From: an uncultured Verrucomicrobiota bacterium
Lineage (GTDB): Bacteria; Verrucomicrobiota; Verrucomicrobiia; Limisphaerales; AAA164-E04
Assembly: GCA_913061285.1 (NCBI GenBank)
Contig: CAJXVR010000005.1
Coordinates: forward strand, 1-58,671
DNA: 58,671 nt
Direction of reading: 5' to 3'
Translations under genes and position numbers: made by a program
Part shown: positions 8,746 to 17,586 of the stretch, in pieces
How the letters are laid out: each line of letters starts with the position of its first letter
Position numbering within the stretch: the stretch's first letter is position 1
The notes under the pieces: model-generated
What the model saw: the letters and a program-made list of their open reading frames with translations, nothing else
What the model was told of the DNA's origin: nothing
Databases searched by the model: none

Positions 8746-9591
8746 ATGGAGAACCACAGCCCAAACACACCAGGAATGATCCAGAAGCTGATAACTTCCA
8801 CAAAGAGGTACGCTTCGATCTATTCTGCCTTGTGGCAAAACTCCGTGATGCGAGACATGCAGTTCAAGGTCAACTTCCTGCTATGGATCGTGGTCGAATT
8901 TCTTTGGTTCTCGCTACAACTCATTTTCGTTGCTGTGATCTACTCTCATACCGACCACATCGCCACCTGGTCTAAATGGGAGGTCGTTTTACTCACGGGC
9001 GCCAGCCAGTTCATTCAGCAACTCTTCCACGCCATCTTTCTGAACAACATCGTCGCGCTTTCTGAACATGTTCGGACAGGTCGTCTCGACTTCATGCTGC
9101 TTCTCCCCATCAATTCTCGATTTCTGATTTCCTTGAGAACCGTTGATCTGGGTTCCTTTGTCGGAGCCTTAGCCGGGCTCTTTGTGATGGGATATGCCTG
9201 TATTCAACTGGATTTGAAACCCGGACCACTGCAAATCATCGGATTTCTCGGTCTTTCCCTTTCTGGGATAATGATACATTACTCGCTAATGTTCCTTTTG
9301 GCATGCATCAGCTTTCTCTCGGTAAAAGCACAGGGAATCGTGTGGGGATACTACAATCTCTTCAATATCGCGCGCCTCCCAGACAGTGCGTTTCAAGGTC
9401 CGTTCCGTATGCTTTTCACCTTCGCGATACCGATGCTTCTGGTATCCAATGTTCCGGTAAAGCTTCTTGCAAACAAACTGGAATCACCGACGGAAATCGG
9501 TTCATTGCTATTCATGGCCTTCGCCTGCCTCGTCGTTTCCGAACTGGGATGGAACTGGACGATGAAACGGTACACGAGCGCAAGCTCATAG
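8746..9591 (+). CDS. ABC-2 family transporter permease (second of pair)
   Basis: This 281-residue polytopic membrane protein is of the same class as its upstream neighbour. EHVRTGRLDFMLLLPINSRFL (about residues 106-126) aligns with the DGQISQFLLKPMN loop of the first permease. The ATG at 8746 is chosen over an open frame reaching 8656, because the longer version would overlap the upstream gene by nearly 80 bases and has no membrane-protein character there. It is the last gene of the plus-strand block and converges on the FHA gene. Confidence 0.85.
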   Translation: MENHSPNTPGMIQKLITSTKRYASIYSALWQNSVMRDMQFKVNFLLWIVVEFLWFSLQLIFVAVIYSHTDHIATWSKWEVVLLTGASQFIQQLFHAIFLNNIVALSEHVRTGRLDFMLLLPINSRFLISLRTVDLGSFVGALAGLFVMGYACIQLDLKPGPLQIIGFLGLSLSGIMIHYSLMFLLACISFLSVKAQGIVWGYYNLFNIARLPDSAFQGPFRMLFTFAIPMLLVSNVPVKLLANKLESPTEIGSLLFMAFACLVVSELGWNWTMKRYTSASS

Positions 9592-9657
9592 CACCGCTCG
9601 GGATACTGGGAAGAGATTGGACTGGATGAGGGAGAGAACGCCTACGGCAATGAAATC

Positions 9658-10050
9658 TTACCGAGATTTCAAGTAAACCATCAGAAGCAATTCAATCAGC
9701 CCGACTAGAATAATTGCCATCCATGATGCTGAATTCAAAAACGACAAGGGTTTCCGCTTGACGGGAGCTAGGCCAAAACGAAGCACAACAGCACCGAAAC
9801 TGATTAGGTCCCCATTACGCAAGCACGATAGGTCAATGGGCTCAGAATTGAGACTTACCACCCCATCACCCAACCTTCGGAGCTCGGGGCCCTTACCTTG
9901 GGAGAGCTCGATGGCAATATGATTGTCCCAGACTCCAGGTTCCGAGAACTTTAAATGAGCTTCGGAGTTCTTTCCAATCACGAATGGATAGGATTTCAGA
10001 TCCACTCGCTGACCCCGTTGCTTCCCTTCAACGACGGTCAGATTGAACAT
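9658..10050 (-). CDS. FHA-domain membrane-anchored protein
   Basis: This 130-residue protein has an N-terminal forkhead-associated domain. FVIGKNSEAHLKF (about residues 23-35) corresponds to the FHA GR-x-S region, followed by DNHIAIE, and NGDLISFGAVVLRFG closes the beta-sandwich. A single transmembrane helix (about residues 108-126, SWMAIILVGLIELLLMVYL) ends the protein. FHA domains bind phosphothreonine peptides. The canonical arginine of GRxxxS is lysine here (GKNSEAH), so phosphopeptide binding may be altered. Its start overlaps the stop of the Wza-like gene by one base (TAATG), which points to coupled translation and a role with the exopolysaccharide export machinery. Confidence 0.75.
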   Translation of the reverse strand: MFNLTVVEGKQRGQRVDLKSYPFVIGKNSEAHLKFSEPGVWDNHIAIELSQGKGPELRRLGDGVVSLNSEPIDLSCLRNGDLISFGAVVLRFGLAPVKRKPLSFLNSASWMAIILVGLIELLLMVYLKSR

Positions 10051-10676
10051 TAATACAGTCGTCGAGGAGCATTGATGATATCACCCGGGTAGAGGGGAAT
10101 ATCATAGGCTGGATTTTCCCGAGCCTTATTGTAGTTAAAGGTAAGCGTCTCTCCGTTCACTCGGGTGACACGTATCCTACCCTTCTTGGCAAAATCATTC
10201 AAACCACGAGCAGAGGCGATTCCTTTCAATACAGTCATCGTACCGACATACGGATACAAACCAGGCACGTTCACCTCTCCATCTACCGTAAAGTACCGTT
10301 CTTCAGCTTTAACGGTAAGCGATATCTTGGTGAAAATACTCGGAACATAGAGATTAACCAACTTTTGACGAAACTCTCCTGTTGTTAGACCTGCTGCCTT
10401 CACTGGCGCCGTCAGGAAGGGAGGCTGGACCGTCCCATCCTGGCGGATCTGCTCAGTATGAGGGAGCGGAGGCTGAGGGATACCGGCGTAGGTAATCAGA
10501 ATCCGGTCACCCTCCGTTAGGATATCTGGATTAGATTGCACCATGCTTCCGTTTCCTGGAGCAGTTGCTCCCGGCACGGTTGCTCCACTAGGTTGACATC
10601 CTGTATTCAACCCGAGAAAAATGACGCCAATGAAATAGCAAACTATCGTTTTCCAGTTCTTCAGACTCTTCTTCAT
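10050..10676 (-). CDS. Wza-like polysaccharide export lipoprotein
   Basis: A 208-residue polysaccharide biosynthesis/export family protein of the short type. It has a lipoprotein signal peptide ending in the lipobox LNTGC, then a Poly_export domain (ILTEGDRILITYAG through FRQKLVNLYVP), and an SLBB-like segment (VDGEVNVPGLYPYVGTMTVLKGIASARGL). The ATG at 10676 is preferred over a TTG at 10712, because it places a positively charged signal peptide at the N-terminus. It is presumed to form the outer-membrane export channel with the adjacent Wzc-type kinase. Classical Wza proteins are much longer, so outer-membrane crossing may need the nearby beta-barrel. It lies 38 bp after wzc. Confidence 0.85.
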   Translation of the reverse strand: MKKSLKNWKTIVCYFIGVIFLGLNTGCQPSGATVPGATAPGNGSMVQSNPDILTEGDRILITYAGIPQPPLPHTEQIRQDGTVQPPFLTAPVKAAGLTTGEFRQKLVNLYVPSIFTKISLTVKAEERYFTVDGEVNVPGLYPYVGTMTVLKGIASARGLNDFAKKGRIRVTRVNGETLTFNYNKARENPAYDIPLYPGDIINAPRRLY

Positions 10677-10714
10677 GTATCCGTTACTGCTTTGCGGTTG
10701 AGATTCCTTCAAAT

Positions 10715-12907
10715 CTAAAACTTCTTCTTCAAATCCAGTTCCTGCCGGCCAGAAGATTTTGACGTCTTACTGCCTCCATTCTTCTTGCTTGCTTTCTCGG
10801 AATCCACAGCGTCATCAGACTTTGAGTAATAGTCATAGTAATAGCCACTGTAGTAGTAGTAGTAGGAATCCTGGGAAATATTGATGTTGTTGAGCACGAC
10901 GCCGAGCAGGTTGCCACCAACTTTCTCAACCATCTGTTTTGCTCTCACTGTCATCGCCTGTGGATACTTACGATATTGAATAACGAGGATGGCCATATCA
11001 ACCTCACTGGCGAGAACAGAGGCATCGCTCACACCCATGATCGGCGGCGAATCGAAGAAGACATAATCGTAACGACTCTTAACTTCTTGGATAAAGTTCT
11101 TCATCTGAACGGAATTGAGAATTCCCATGGAACTACTTGGAAGCTTACCGCTAGGTAGGAAATCCAATGTTGGAACATTGGTTGTCTGAATAACATCTTC
11201 CATCTTCGCAGTATCCATCAAGTAGTCGGTAAGTCCTTTGGCATTCGAAACGCCCACGATCTTATGCAAACTAGGTCGCCGTAAATCAGAATCAACGACA
11301 AGAACCTTGCTGTTGTTTTGAGCAAAGATTGCCGAGAGGTTGAAAATGGTGGTCGATTTACCTTCACCGGCACCTCCACTCACAACTGTCATTGTTCTCG
11401 CCTCATCGGATTTTCGCGAGAATAGGATATTCGTTCGCAGGACGCGATAGGCCTCAGCATGAGGGCTGTCAGGCCCTTCTTCTAACAGAGAGCCCACATT
11501 CTGTGGAATCACACCCAACACAGGTGCTCCTAGAGCCTGCTCAACATCGTCGATCGTCTTCACACTGGTATCGAGATACTCAATGAAGAAGGCAAGACCG
11601 ACGCCAACGACCAAACCAACCAAGACCCCGAGCGCAACGTTCAATGCAATATTAGGTCGCACTGGCCGAACCGAGGGTTCGGCAGGGTCATAGATTTCAA
11701 CAATTGCGGTCGTCGGAAGGCTAGCATCGACTGTTTCCTGCAGTTTTCGAACAAAGATCATATCCTTGATCTTTTGAAGGTTCTCTAATTTTCGTTTGGC
11801 TTGGAAGTAGGGTCGGTAGGCGGCCGTGTTTGTTGCATCGTTAGATTTTGCGTTTTCAACAACCGCTTCGAGACTTTCAACTTGCGCTTTCGCAGCATTC
11901 AACTGTGTTTGAAGTCCAATTAATATTCCATCGAGCCGAGTTTCGATCTGCTCGCTAAGTTCAGTCTTCAGATCTAAAAGTCGTTGCATCTCCGAATGTT
12001 CGGGACCGTAAACGGCCTTAGTCGTAGCAACCTTTTGTGCCGTCATGTCGTACTCATTGAACAGACGGGAAAGATTGATATCGTTTGGCACCGCGGTCAG
12101 TGCCGCTTTTCTCAAGTCTTCTCTTGAGAGAACTGACAACTTCTCAAAGAGAGTTTTATAACGCACGTAAGCAGCCAGTGCAGTTGTTCGTTCGTTCTCT
12201 AATTTTAAGACCGACTGAGATTCTATTCCTTGTGCGATTCCGCTTCCTTCAGGGCTATAGATATCAGAAATACCGAGTTCCATCTTGAGACTATCAACCA
12301 GGGCTTGGGCTTCAATCACCTCTTCATTCTGTTGTTCAAGCTGCAAATCAAGGGCTTCGATTCCCTTGAGGGACATGGTTCGCTGACTCTCCAATCGACT
12401 TTCTTGATATTGAGTCGCTATCTCGTTGGCGATAATTGCTGCCTCATCTCGATCTTCACTATAGGCACTAATCTCAATGATACTCGTATTGCGGAATTGC
12501 TCAATTTGGATGAGCTTCTGCAAAATGAGATAGGTTTCATTAGTCGTTAGGGTATCGGCGTTATACCTTTCGGCCCAAACCTGGTTTAATCCAAGCTTCG
12601 CGATGACTTTGTGCAGAACCTTCTTCGACTGTATCTTTTCAAACTCGGTCTGAATGAAGTAGGGATCATATGGCGTACTGGCCTGAATTCCTAGAAGAGG
12701 AGCAATATCTGAATTGTCCTTCTCAATTGCTATCCTAACCGTACTCGAAAAAGTAGGCTTGAGCAGGAGGGTTACAACGGTGGTGGTCAGGACCACCAGG
12801 AGAAAAACTGCCAGGATGACAGTCTTACGGATACGAATTATCCGCCAGTAATCAAGAAAGTGAAGCTTTGAATCCTGAGCTTTCTTGGTGCTATTATTTT
12901 GTTGCAT
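10715..12907 (-). CDS. Wzc-type chain-length determinant / BY-kinase
   Basis: This 730-residue inner-membrane co-polymerase fused to a bacterial tyrosine kinase controls exopolysaccharide polymerisation and export. There is an N-terminal Wzz domain with a transmembrane helix at about 29-48, a periplasmic coiled-coil region (about 170-390), and a second helix at about 420-442. The cytoplasmic kinase has Walker A GGAGEGKS (511-518), Walker A' VVDSDLRR (537-544) and Walker B VFFDS (616-620). Ten tyrosines cluster at 682-694, the autophosphorylation tail, followed by about 36 Lys/Ser-rich residues. The ATG at 12907 follows a terminator-like hairpin by only six bases and has no Shine-Dalgarno sequence. 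No alternative nearby methionine exists. Confidence 0.93.
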   Translation of the reverse strand: MQQNNSTKKAQDSKLHFLDYWRIIRIRKTVILAVFLLVVLTTTVVTLLLKPTFSSTVRIAIEKDNSDIAPLLGIQASTPYDPYFIQTEFEKIQSKKVLHKVIAKLGLNQVWAERYNADTLTTNETYLILQKLIQIEQFRNTSIIEISAYSEDRDEAAIIANEIATQYQESRLESQRTMSLKGIEALDLQLEQQNEEVIEAQALVDSLKMELGISDIYSPEGSGIAQGIESQSVLKLENERTTALAAYVRYKTLFEKLSVLSREDLRKAALTAVPNDINLSRLFNEYDMTAQKVATTKAVYGPEHSEMQRLLDLKTELSEQIETRLDGILIGLQTQLNAAKAQVESLEAVVENAKSNDATNTAAYRPYFQAKRKLENLQKIKDMIFVRKLQETVDASLPTTAIVEIYDPAEPSVRPVRPNIALNVALGVLVGLVVGVGLAFFIEYLDTSVKTIDDVEQALGAPVLGVIPQNVGSLLEEGPDSPHAEAYRVLRTNILFSRKSDEARTMTVVSGGAGEGKSTTIFNLSAIFAQNNSKVLVVDSDLRRPSLHKIVGVSNAKGLTDYLMDTAKMEDVIQTTNVPTLDFLPSGKLPSSSMGILNSVQMKNFIQEVKSRYDYVFFDSPPIMGVSDASVLASEVDMAILVIQYRKYPQAMTVRAKQMVEKVGGNLLGVVLNNINISQDSYYYYYSGYYYDYYSKSDDAVDSEKASKKNGGSKTSKSSGRQELDLKKKF

Positions 12908-12913
12908 GTCGTC

Positions 12914-12949
12914 AAAAAAAAGGAGGCCAGAATGTAGGTTCTAGCCTCC
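12914..12949 (-). terminator. Intrinsic terminator/attenuator between beta-barrel gene and wzc
   Basis: On the minus strand GGAGGCTAGAA (12949-12939) pairs with TTCTGGCCTCC (12932-12922) with one mismatch and a six-base loop. Eight T residues (12921-12914) follow immediately. This is a complete intrinsic-terminator architecture after the beta-barrel stop at 12978. It ends only six bases before the wzc ATG. It therefore either ends the barrel transcript or acts as an attenuator for wzc. Confidence 0.85.
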
Positions 12950-12977
12950 CTAACACTGTTTTAAAACCACTCGGGGA

Positions 12978-14228
12978 TTAATAGCTTGCTCTAAGACCGA
13001 TGTAAACGCGATTTCGATCGTAGCTTCGGAAAGCACTCAACACACCTGAATCGTAGTCATCAAAGTTGTAACCAGCTTCAGCCGCGAGGAATTGATTGAT
13101 AGTGTAATTCAAATTAAGACCGAGAGCCCAATACTCGTCGTCGACACCATCCACTCCTGGACCGCCGCCTTCGTAACTACCGTTTAGGTAAGTACCTTGA
13201 AGTGATGCATTCAACTTCGCGGTGATTCTGTGATTGATGGATGAGTAGATGACTGTTTGCTCTTGATCAAGAATGAGAGAGCTTGCCCCGGCAAAGGCCA
13301 AGTCATTTCGATTTCTTTCATGCTTCACGCCGACTTGAACATTGCTACCTTCAGCATAGCCATAGCTCAAATTTGCATCGGCAAAAGGATTGGTGACATT
13401 GTCATCCACTCCGGCTGGCGCATTTTCAAACTCGGTATGTTGAACACCAATTCTAGCAGATCCTTGCAAGGCTGGCGTAAAGGCATGGTCAACACCAACG
13501 TAAGCATAATGCGAGTTGGCGTCACGGATGTTAGGATCAATTCCGGAACCAGGGATAATCTCATCGGCGGTGTAGCGGACTGCTTTAAAGCGATAACCAA
13601 TCAACCCAACCGTATTAGGATTAATTTGTGACATCAAGTGAACCAAAGGAGTGTGCTCAACTCGATCCAGAATTCCTGAGAATCCCTGGTCATCATAATT
13701 GATCAAACGATTCGAATATTGCCCTAACACAGACAAGGTATCAGACAGACGCTTGGTTGCTGAAATGGATGCATCATTCTGAAGGTAGTCTTGCTCACCT
13801 CGTAGAACACGGGTGCGAGCGCCATTAGCAATCGTCGGCTCTTGAGCTACCCGAAAGGTATCAGACAACTTGAATGACAAACTGGGAGAAACGTCGTGAA
13901 TGATATTCGCCGAAACTTGGTGAGACTCATCGCTGCTATCTGGTTCTCGATCTTCATACCATCGCAGGCCGAATGTGTAACCGAGGCTGATCTGTGTTGA
14001 TTCCCTTACGACATTGTAGTTGATCGAAGGGCTGATCTCGATACCGTAGCTTTCTTCTTTGATAGCATCAGGAGCGGTCGTGATGTTATCGTCGTAGAAG
14101 CCCCGAAGTGATGCTGAAATGCTCCACGGTTTCGATGTTTGGGTCGGACTTAAGCCGACTTGTGGTGCTGCCTGTAGGCTAGCGGCACCGACAGCAGCAA
14201 TACCGGCGGAAGCAATGAGTTTTTTCAT
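12978..14228 (-). CDS. Outer-membrane beta-barrel protein of the exopolysaccharide locus
   Basis: This 416-residue protein starts with a clear signal peptide (MKKLIASAGIAAVGAASLQA, cleavage before APQV). Alternating-polarity strands continue to the end, finishing with YIGLRASY, a C-terminal strand with terminal aromatic residue as in BAM substrates. It resembles the barrel proteins found in exopolysaccharide loci. Barrels of this kind could provide the outer-membrane pore when the Wza homologue is short, as here; that is inference. A strong sigma70-like promoter precedes it and an intrinsic terminator follows it, so it can be expressed separately from wzc. Confidence 0.82.
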   Translation of the reverse strand: MKKLIASAGIAAVGAASLQAAPQVGLSPTQTSKPWSISASLRGFYDDNITTAPDAIKEESYGIEISPSINYNVVRESTQISLGYTFGLRWYEDREPDSSDESHQVSANIIHDVSPSLSFKLSDTFRVAQEPTIANGARTRVLRGEQDYLQNDASISATKRLSDTLSVLGQYSNRLINYDDQGFSGILDRVEHTPLVHLMSQINPNTVGLIGYRFKAVRYTADEIIPGSGIDPNIRDANSHYAYVGVDHAFTPALQGSARIGVQHTEFENAPAGVDDNVTNPFADANLSYGYAEGSNVQVGVKHERNRNDLAFAGASSLILDQEQTVIYSSINHRITAKLNASLQGTYLNGSYEGGGPGVDGVDDEYWALGLNLNYTINQFLAAEAGYNFDDYDSGVLSAFRSYDRNRVYIGLRASY

Positions 14229-14292
14229 ACCGTAAAAAAAAATCCTGTTAAAACGTGTTTCCCGGGTTAATCACTTTCTGATACGTCAGGTG

Positions 14293-14321
14293 TTTGTAGA
14301 GTCGTAACCTCACCTTGTCAA
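14293..14321 (-). promoter_or_regulatory. Sigma70-like promoter of the beta-barrel gene
   Basis: On the minus strand a perfect -35 TTGACA (14321-14316) is followed after exactly 17 bases by TACAAA (14298-14293). The predicted start is near 14286, giving a leader of about 58 nt before the ATG at 14228. Confidence 0.6.
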
Positions 14322-14356
14322 ACAGAAATCATTGGCCACAAAGGAATTGCCTTGCA

Positions 14357-16168
14357 TTAATTGCCAGAGGAATTCCACCGCGGCCAATCTGTGAGAACGA
14401 GTTGATCAGGCATGAAACCATCATCAACATGTAAAAGCGGAAACCCCTTCGGAAGATTCTTCCTCAAAGTAATATCCATGTGAAGTCGCCCCCACGCCCA
14501 ACCCGAATCCCGAACCATATCTGATACGAATCTGCCATCAGTTGTGATCGGAGTCAAATAGAGACCGTTAATAGATTTGTGCTGGTCGTTGATGGTAAAG
14601 AAATCTGGTTCCAGATTCCTTGTCACCCAAACGCATTTTTGATCGGCATACCAACCAAGCGCCCAAGGCATGTCACTCATCATCAATTCATTGTCACTGA
14701 ACCAGCCGCCGACTCGTTGGATCAATGGAGGGCTATACGGCGGGTAAGCGACCGGGCTCTCCCGAGGCGGAAGGACTCGAAATATTAACGGGAGACATGA
14801 GAGCACTGCCACTAGAACACTCACGTAGAACTGCGCCCCATTGAAATTTAGTCTTAATTGGTCGAGCAACAAAAAGAAGAGCCCGGCACCAAAAAAGTAG
14901 ACCATAGGTAGCATGAGTACGATTAGGTTCTCAGAGTTGATGTCTTGGGAATGATCTGACAGATGTGTTTTTATCAGAGCCTGAGTGATCCCGAGGGTAA
15001 GCAAAGAAAGCAGTGTATAATTTCGCAGACGATTGAGGGTGCGATTCGAGAACGGAACGAGCAGTCCTGCGAGGAAAAGAGCACTCATCCAACTCCCGCC
15101 AAGTTTGGGAATTTCGTTCTCCAAGATATCGCCGCCATTTGTGAGTAGGCTTCGAATCATTTCCCGGAGGGATGGCGCCCCAATATCAACCTGTAGGCTT
15201 CTCTCCAGATTGGTTCCACCATAACGACTTGATTCACTGATGTAGGCATATCCAGCTGTCCCTAATACGTGCCCACTCAGGTCGTGGTTTCTTTTAAGCC
15301 AGGGACTCACGATAATAACGACAGCAAATAGCATTGGCAGAATCGTCACAATCCGTTTCCCGGGAAGATAGAAAATTGCGAAGAGGATCGTGGGAACGAG
15401 AAGACAGATGAAGGCATAGCGAGTCATCATCAGCGCTCCCAGTAGTATTCCGCAAATCGCTCCCATCCAGATATAATGAGTAACTCCACGATCGATCCGG
15501 TTTGGATTGTCTTTCTCTTCGTAGTCCTCGCAGGGATGCCCTGATTCCAATTTCAGCAGCAAGGCCACCAAAATGAGAACAAACAACATCGCGAGGTTCG
15601 TCGACAGACCAGAGAAAGAAAAGCGCCACATCAGATCGGTACCAAGAAAGATAGCTACTGCAAAATAGGCGATCGATTCATCGAAGAGTCGTTTGGCAAT
15701 AAAGAACATCACCACCGCGCAGAGAATAAAGAGGCATTGATTGACGATGCCCACGAGCACTTCGGGCTGAAAGATACGGAAGTTTTTTGAACGTAGCGCG
15801 GGAATGGTAAAATCGAACGGGAGAACCTTCATCGCGCCCGCCAGTAAATACGGATAGAGTGGCGCATTGGAAATATCAGGATGCAGCCCCTTAATTCTCA
15901 TTGGGTCATCAATCTCCGTTTTGTTTTGCTCCCCAATCATGGCGAGGCTAAGCGGCCGAATAAAGTTCGTCGTAAACCCCTCCCCTTGCTCAATGTTGCG
16001 AGCAATTTGCCCGACATCCATCGCTTCAATGGAGGCATAGCCCGTGGACTCGCGAAGGTTGTAGATTGCAAGAATGGCGATGAACAGCAATAGGCCTGTT
16101 CCTATCGGTATGTATCGTCTCCCTTCACCGACTTCGAATCGGTGGATAATCTCCTGGATGCTGATCAT
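14357..16168 (-). CDS. GT39-like (ArnT/PMT-type) membrane glycosyltransferase
   Basis: This protein of about 603 residues has many hydrophobic segments. The first periplasmic loop (SIEAMDVGQIARNIEQGEGFTT) has the acidic residues typical of GT-C fold polyprenyl-phosphate-sugar transferases. A soluble C-terminal part follows the last helix (about 480 onward, VGGWFSDNELMMSDMPWALGWYADQ). It would transfer a sugar from a polyprenyl carrier on the outer face of the inner membrane; donor and acceptor are unknown. The ATG at 16168 is preferred. A TTG at 16201 would overlap the response-regulator gene by 26 bases, whereas 16168 leaves seven bases and suggests coupling with the regulator. Confidence 0.8.
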   Translation of the reverse strand: MISIQEIIHRFEVGEGRRYIPIGTGLLLFIAILAIYNLRESTGYASIEAMDVGQIARNIEQGEGFTTNFIRPLSLAMIGEQNKTEIDDPMRIKGLHPDISNAPLYPYLLAGAMKVLPFDFTIPALRSKNFRIFQPEVLVGIVNQCLFILCAVVMFFIAKRLFDESIAYFAVAIFLGTDLMWRFSFSGLSTNLAMLFVLILVALLLKLESGHPCEDYEEKDNPNRIDRGVTHYIWMGAICGILLGALMMTRYAFICLLVPTILFAIFYLPGKRIVTILPMLFAVVIIVSPWLKRNHDLSGHVLGTAGYAYISESSRYGGTNLERSLQVDIGAPSLREMIRSLLTNGGDILENEIPKLGGSWMSALFLAGLLVPFSNRTLNRLRNYTLLSLLTLGITQALIKTHLSDHSQDINSENLIVLMLPMVYFFGAGLFFLLLDQLRLNFNGAQFYVSVLVAVLSCLPLIFRVLPPRESPVAYPPYSPPLIQRVGGWFSDNELMMSDMPWALGWYADQKCVWVTRNLEPDFFTINDQHKSINGLYLTPITTDGRFVSDMVRDSGWAWGRLHMDITLRKNLPKGFPLLHVDDGFMPDQLVLTDWPRWNSSGN

Positions 16169-16175
16169 TCGTGCC

Positions 16176-17546
16176 TTAGCCGCTGATACCCAATTTAGCA
16201 ATTTTTCGATGCAGGGTCCGTCGACTCATACCCAGCAACAATGCCGCCTCTGTTTTGTTTCCGTTCGTTTTTGCCAAAGCTTGGATAATCAAATCTCTTT
16301 CATTCTGCGCCACCGACAACGCCCCCCCGAATCGAACATCATCCCCTCCCCCTGATAACTCGGACTGCCGTAGGGCAACGGGAAGGTCCTGCACTCCAAC
16401 AACCGAACTGGTAGAAAAGACCACGGCATGTTCAACGGCGGCTCTAAGCTCCCTAACATTCCCGGGCCACTCAAAACGCGTCAGCAGGCCTAGCGCTTCA
16501 GGCGAATAATCGTTCACTTTTTTTCCGTTTTGGCGAGCGAATTCTTGTAGAAACTTTTGCGCCAGAGCCGGGATGTCAATCGAACGATCACGAAGCGGTG
16601 GCAACATGATTTCAACAACTCGGAGCCGATAGTAAAGATCTTCTCTAAAGGTCTCCTCACTAACCAGTTTCTTTAGGTCTTTATTCGTTGCTGCCACGAG
16701 CCTCACATCCGTCTTTTGAGTCACACTCGAGCCGACTCGTTCAAAGGTTCTTTCACCGAGAATCCGAAGGAGTTTAATCTGTGTCGAACCATCAATTTCA
16801 CCGATTTCATCAAGAAAAATCGTACCGCCATTCGCCTGCTCAAAGCGCCCAATCCGGCGCTCATGCGCCCCGGTGAAAGCCCCCTTCTCATGTCCGAATA
16901 GCTCACTCTCGAGTAGGTTCGGCGAAAGGCCAGCGCAGTGCACGGTGACCATCGAGTTTTTCGCCCGCGGACTAAGCTGATGAATCGCCTTTGCAATGAG
17001 CTCTTTGCCGGTGCCGCTTTCCCCGGTGATCAGGATGTTGGCCATTGATGGCGCGACTTGATTCACAATCTCTAGGACCTGCTGCATTGGGGGTGATTCA
17101 CCAACGATGCTCTCCAATTGAAATCGCTTGTCTAGGCGACGTTTAAGATCAGCATTTTCAACCTCTAGATTCTGAATTTTCAGAGCACGAGCAATCTTCT
17201 TCTCGAGGTCCTCAAGCAGCATCCCTCCCTTGGAGATGTAATCGTCCGCTCCGTGCTTCATTGCCTCAACAGCAATATCTTCAGAACCATAGGCCGTCAT
17301 CAAGATGCAGACGGGCGGCTTGGAGAGGCTCTTTGCCCGCAGAATCAAAGCCAGACCGTCTTCCTTGGGCATCTTGTAGTCGGTCAGGAGAACATCAAAT
17401 GGTTCCATCTCCAACAAGCTAATCGCGGCTTCAACGTCTTCCGCCAAGTAGACATCATACTGATCTTCCAGTACGGCTCTCAGTCCCTCACGCTGCGTCT
17501 TCTCATCGTCGACGATAAGGAGTTGTGGCTTTCTTTCCATTCTCAC
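16176..17546 (-). CDS. NtrC-family sigma54-dependent response regulator
   Basis: This 456-residue regulator has three domains. The receiver has acidic pocket D13-D14, phospho-acceptor D56 and K106. The AAA+ domain has Walker A GESGTGKE (175-182), sigma54-contact loop GAFTGA (222-227) and Walker B TIFLDEIG (242-249). A Fis-type helix-turn-helix follows at about 430-453 (NKTEAALLLGMSRRTLHRKI). The intact GAFTGA motif means it should activate sigma54 promoters. It lies directly after the histidine kinase gene (40 bp) and before the glycosyltransferase. It is therefore a good candidate regulator of the exopolysaccharide genes, as in PEP-CTERM/EPS loci, although no convincing -24/-12 site was found in the intergenic regions here. 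Confidence 0.95.
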   Translation of the reverse strand: MRMERKPQLLIVDDEKTQREGLRAVLEDQYDVYLAEDVEAAISLLEMEPFDVLLTDYKMPKEDGLALILRAKSLSKPPVCILMTAYGSEDIAVEAMKHGADDYISKGGMLLEDLEKKIARALKIQNLEVENADLKRRLDKRFQLESIVGESPPMQQVLEIVNQVAPSMANILITGESGTGKELIAKAIHQLSPRAKNSMVTVHCAGLSPNLLESELFGHEKGAFTGAHERRIGRFEQANGGTIFLDEIGEIDGSTQIKLLRILGERTFERVGSSVTQKTDVRLVAATNKDLKKLVSEETFREDLYYRLRVVEIMLPPLRDRSIDIPALAQKFLQEFARQNGKKVNDYSPEALGLLTRFEWPGNVRELRAAVEHAVVFSTSSVVGVQDLPVALRQSELSGGGDDVRFGGALSVAQNERDLIIQALAKTNGNKTEAALLLGMSRRTLHRKIAKLGISG

Positions 17547-17586
17547 TGCGCTCTTGTAGTTTTATCGGTGCTCGAATTCTAATCTT

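Noticed and set aside
14322..14380. Possible sigma54 (-24/-12) site upstream of the beta-barrel gene
   Set aside because: TGGCAATTAATGCA has only eight bases between GG and GC where ten are needed. A good sigma70 promoter lies beside it.
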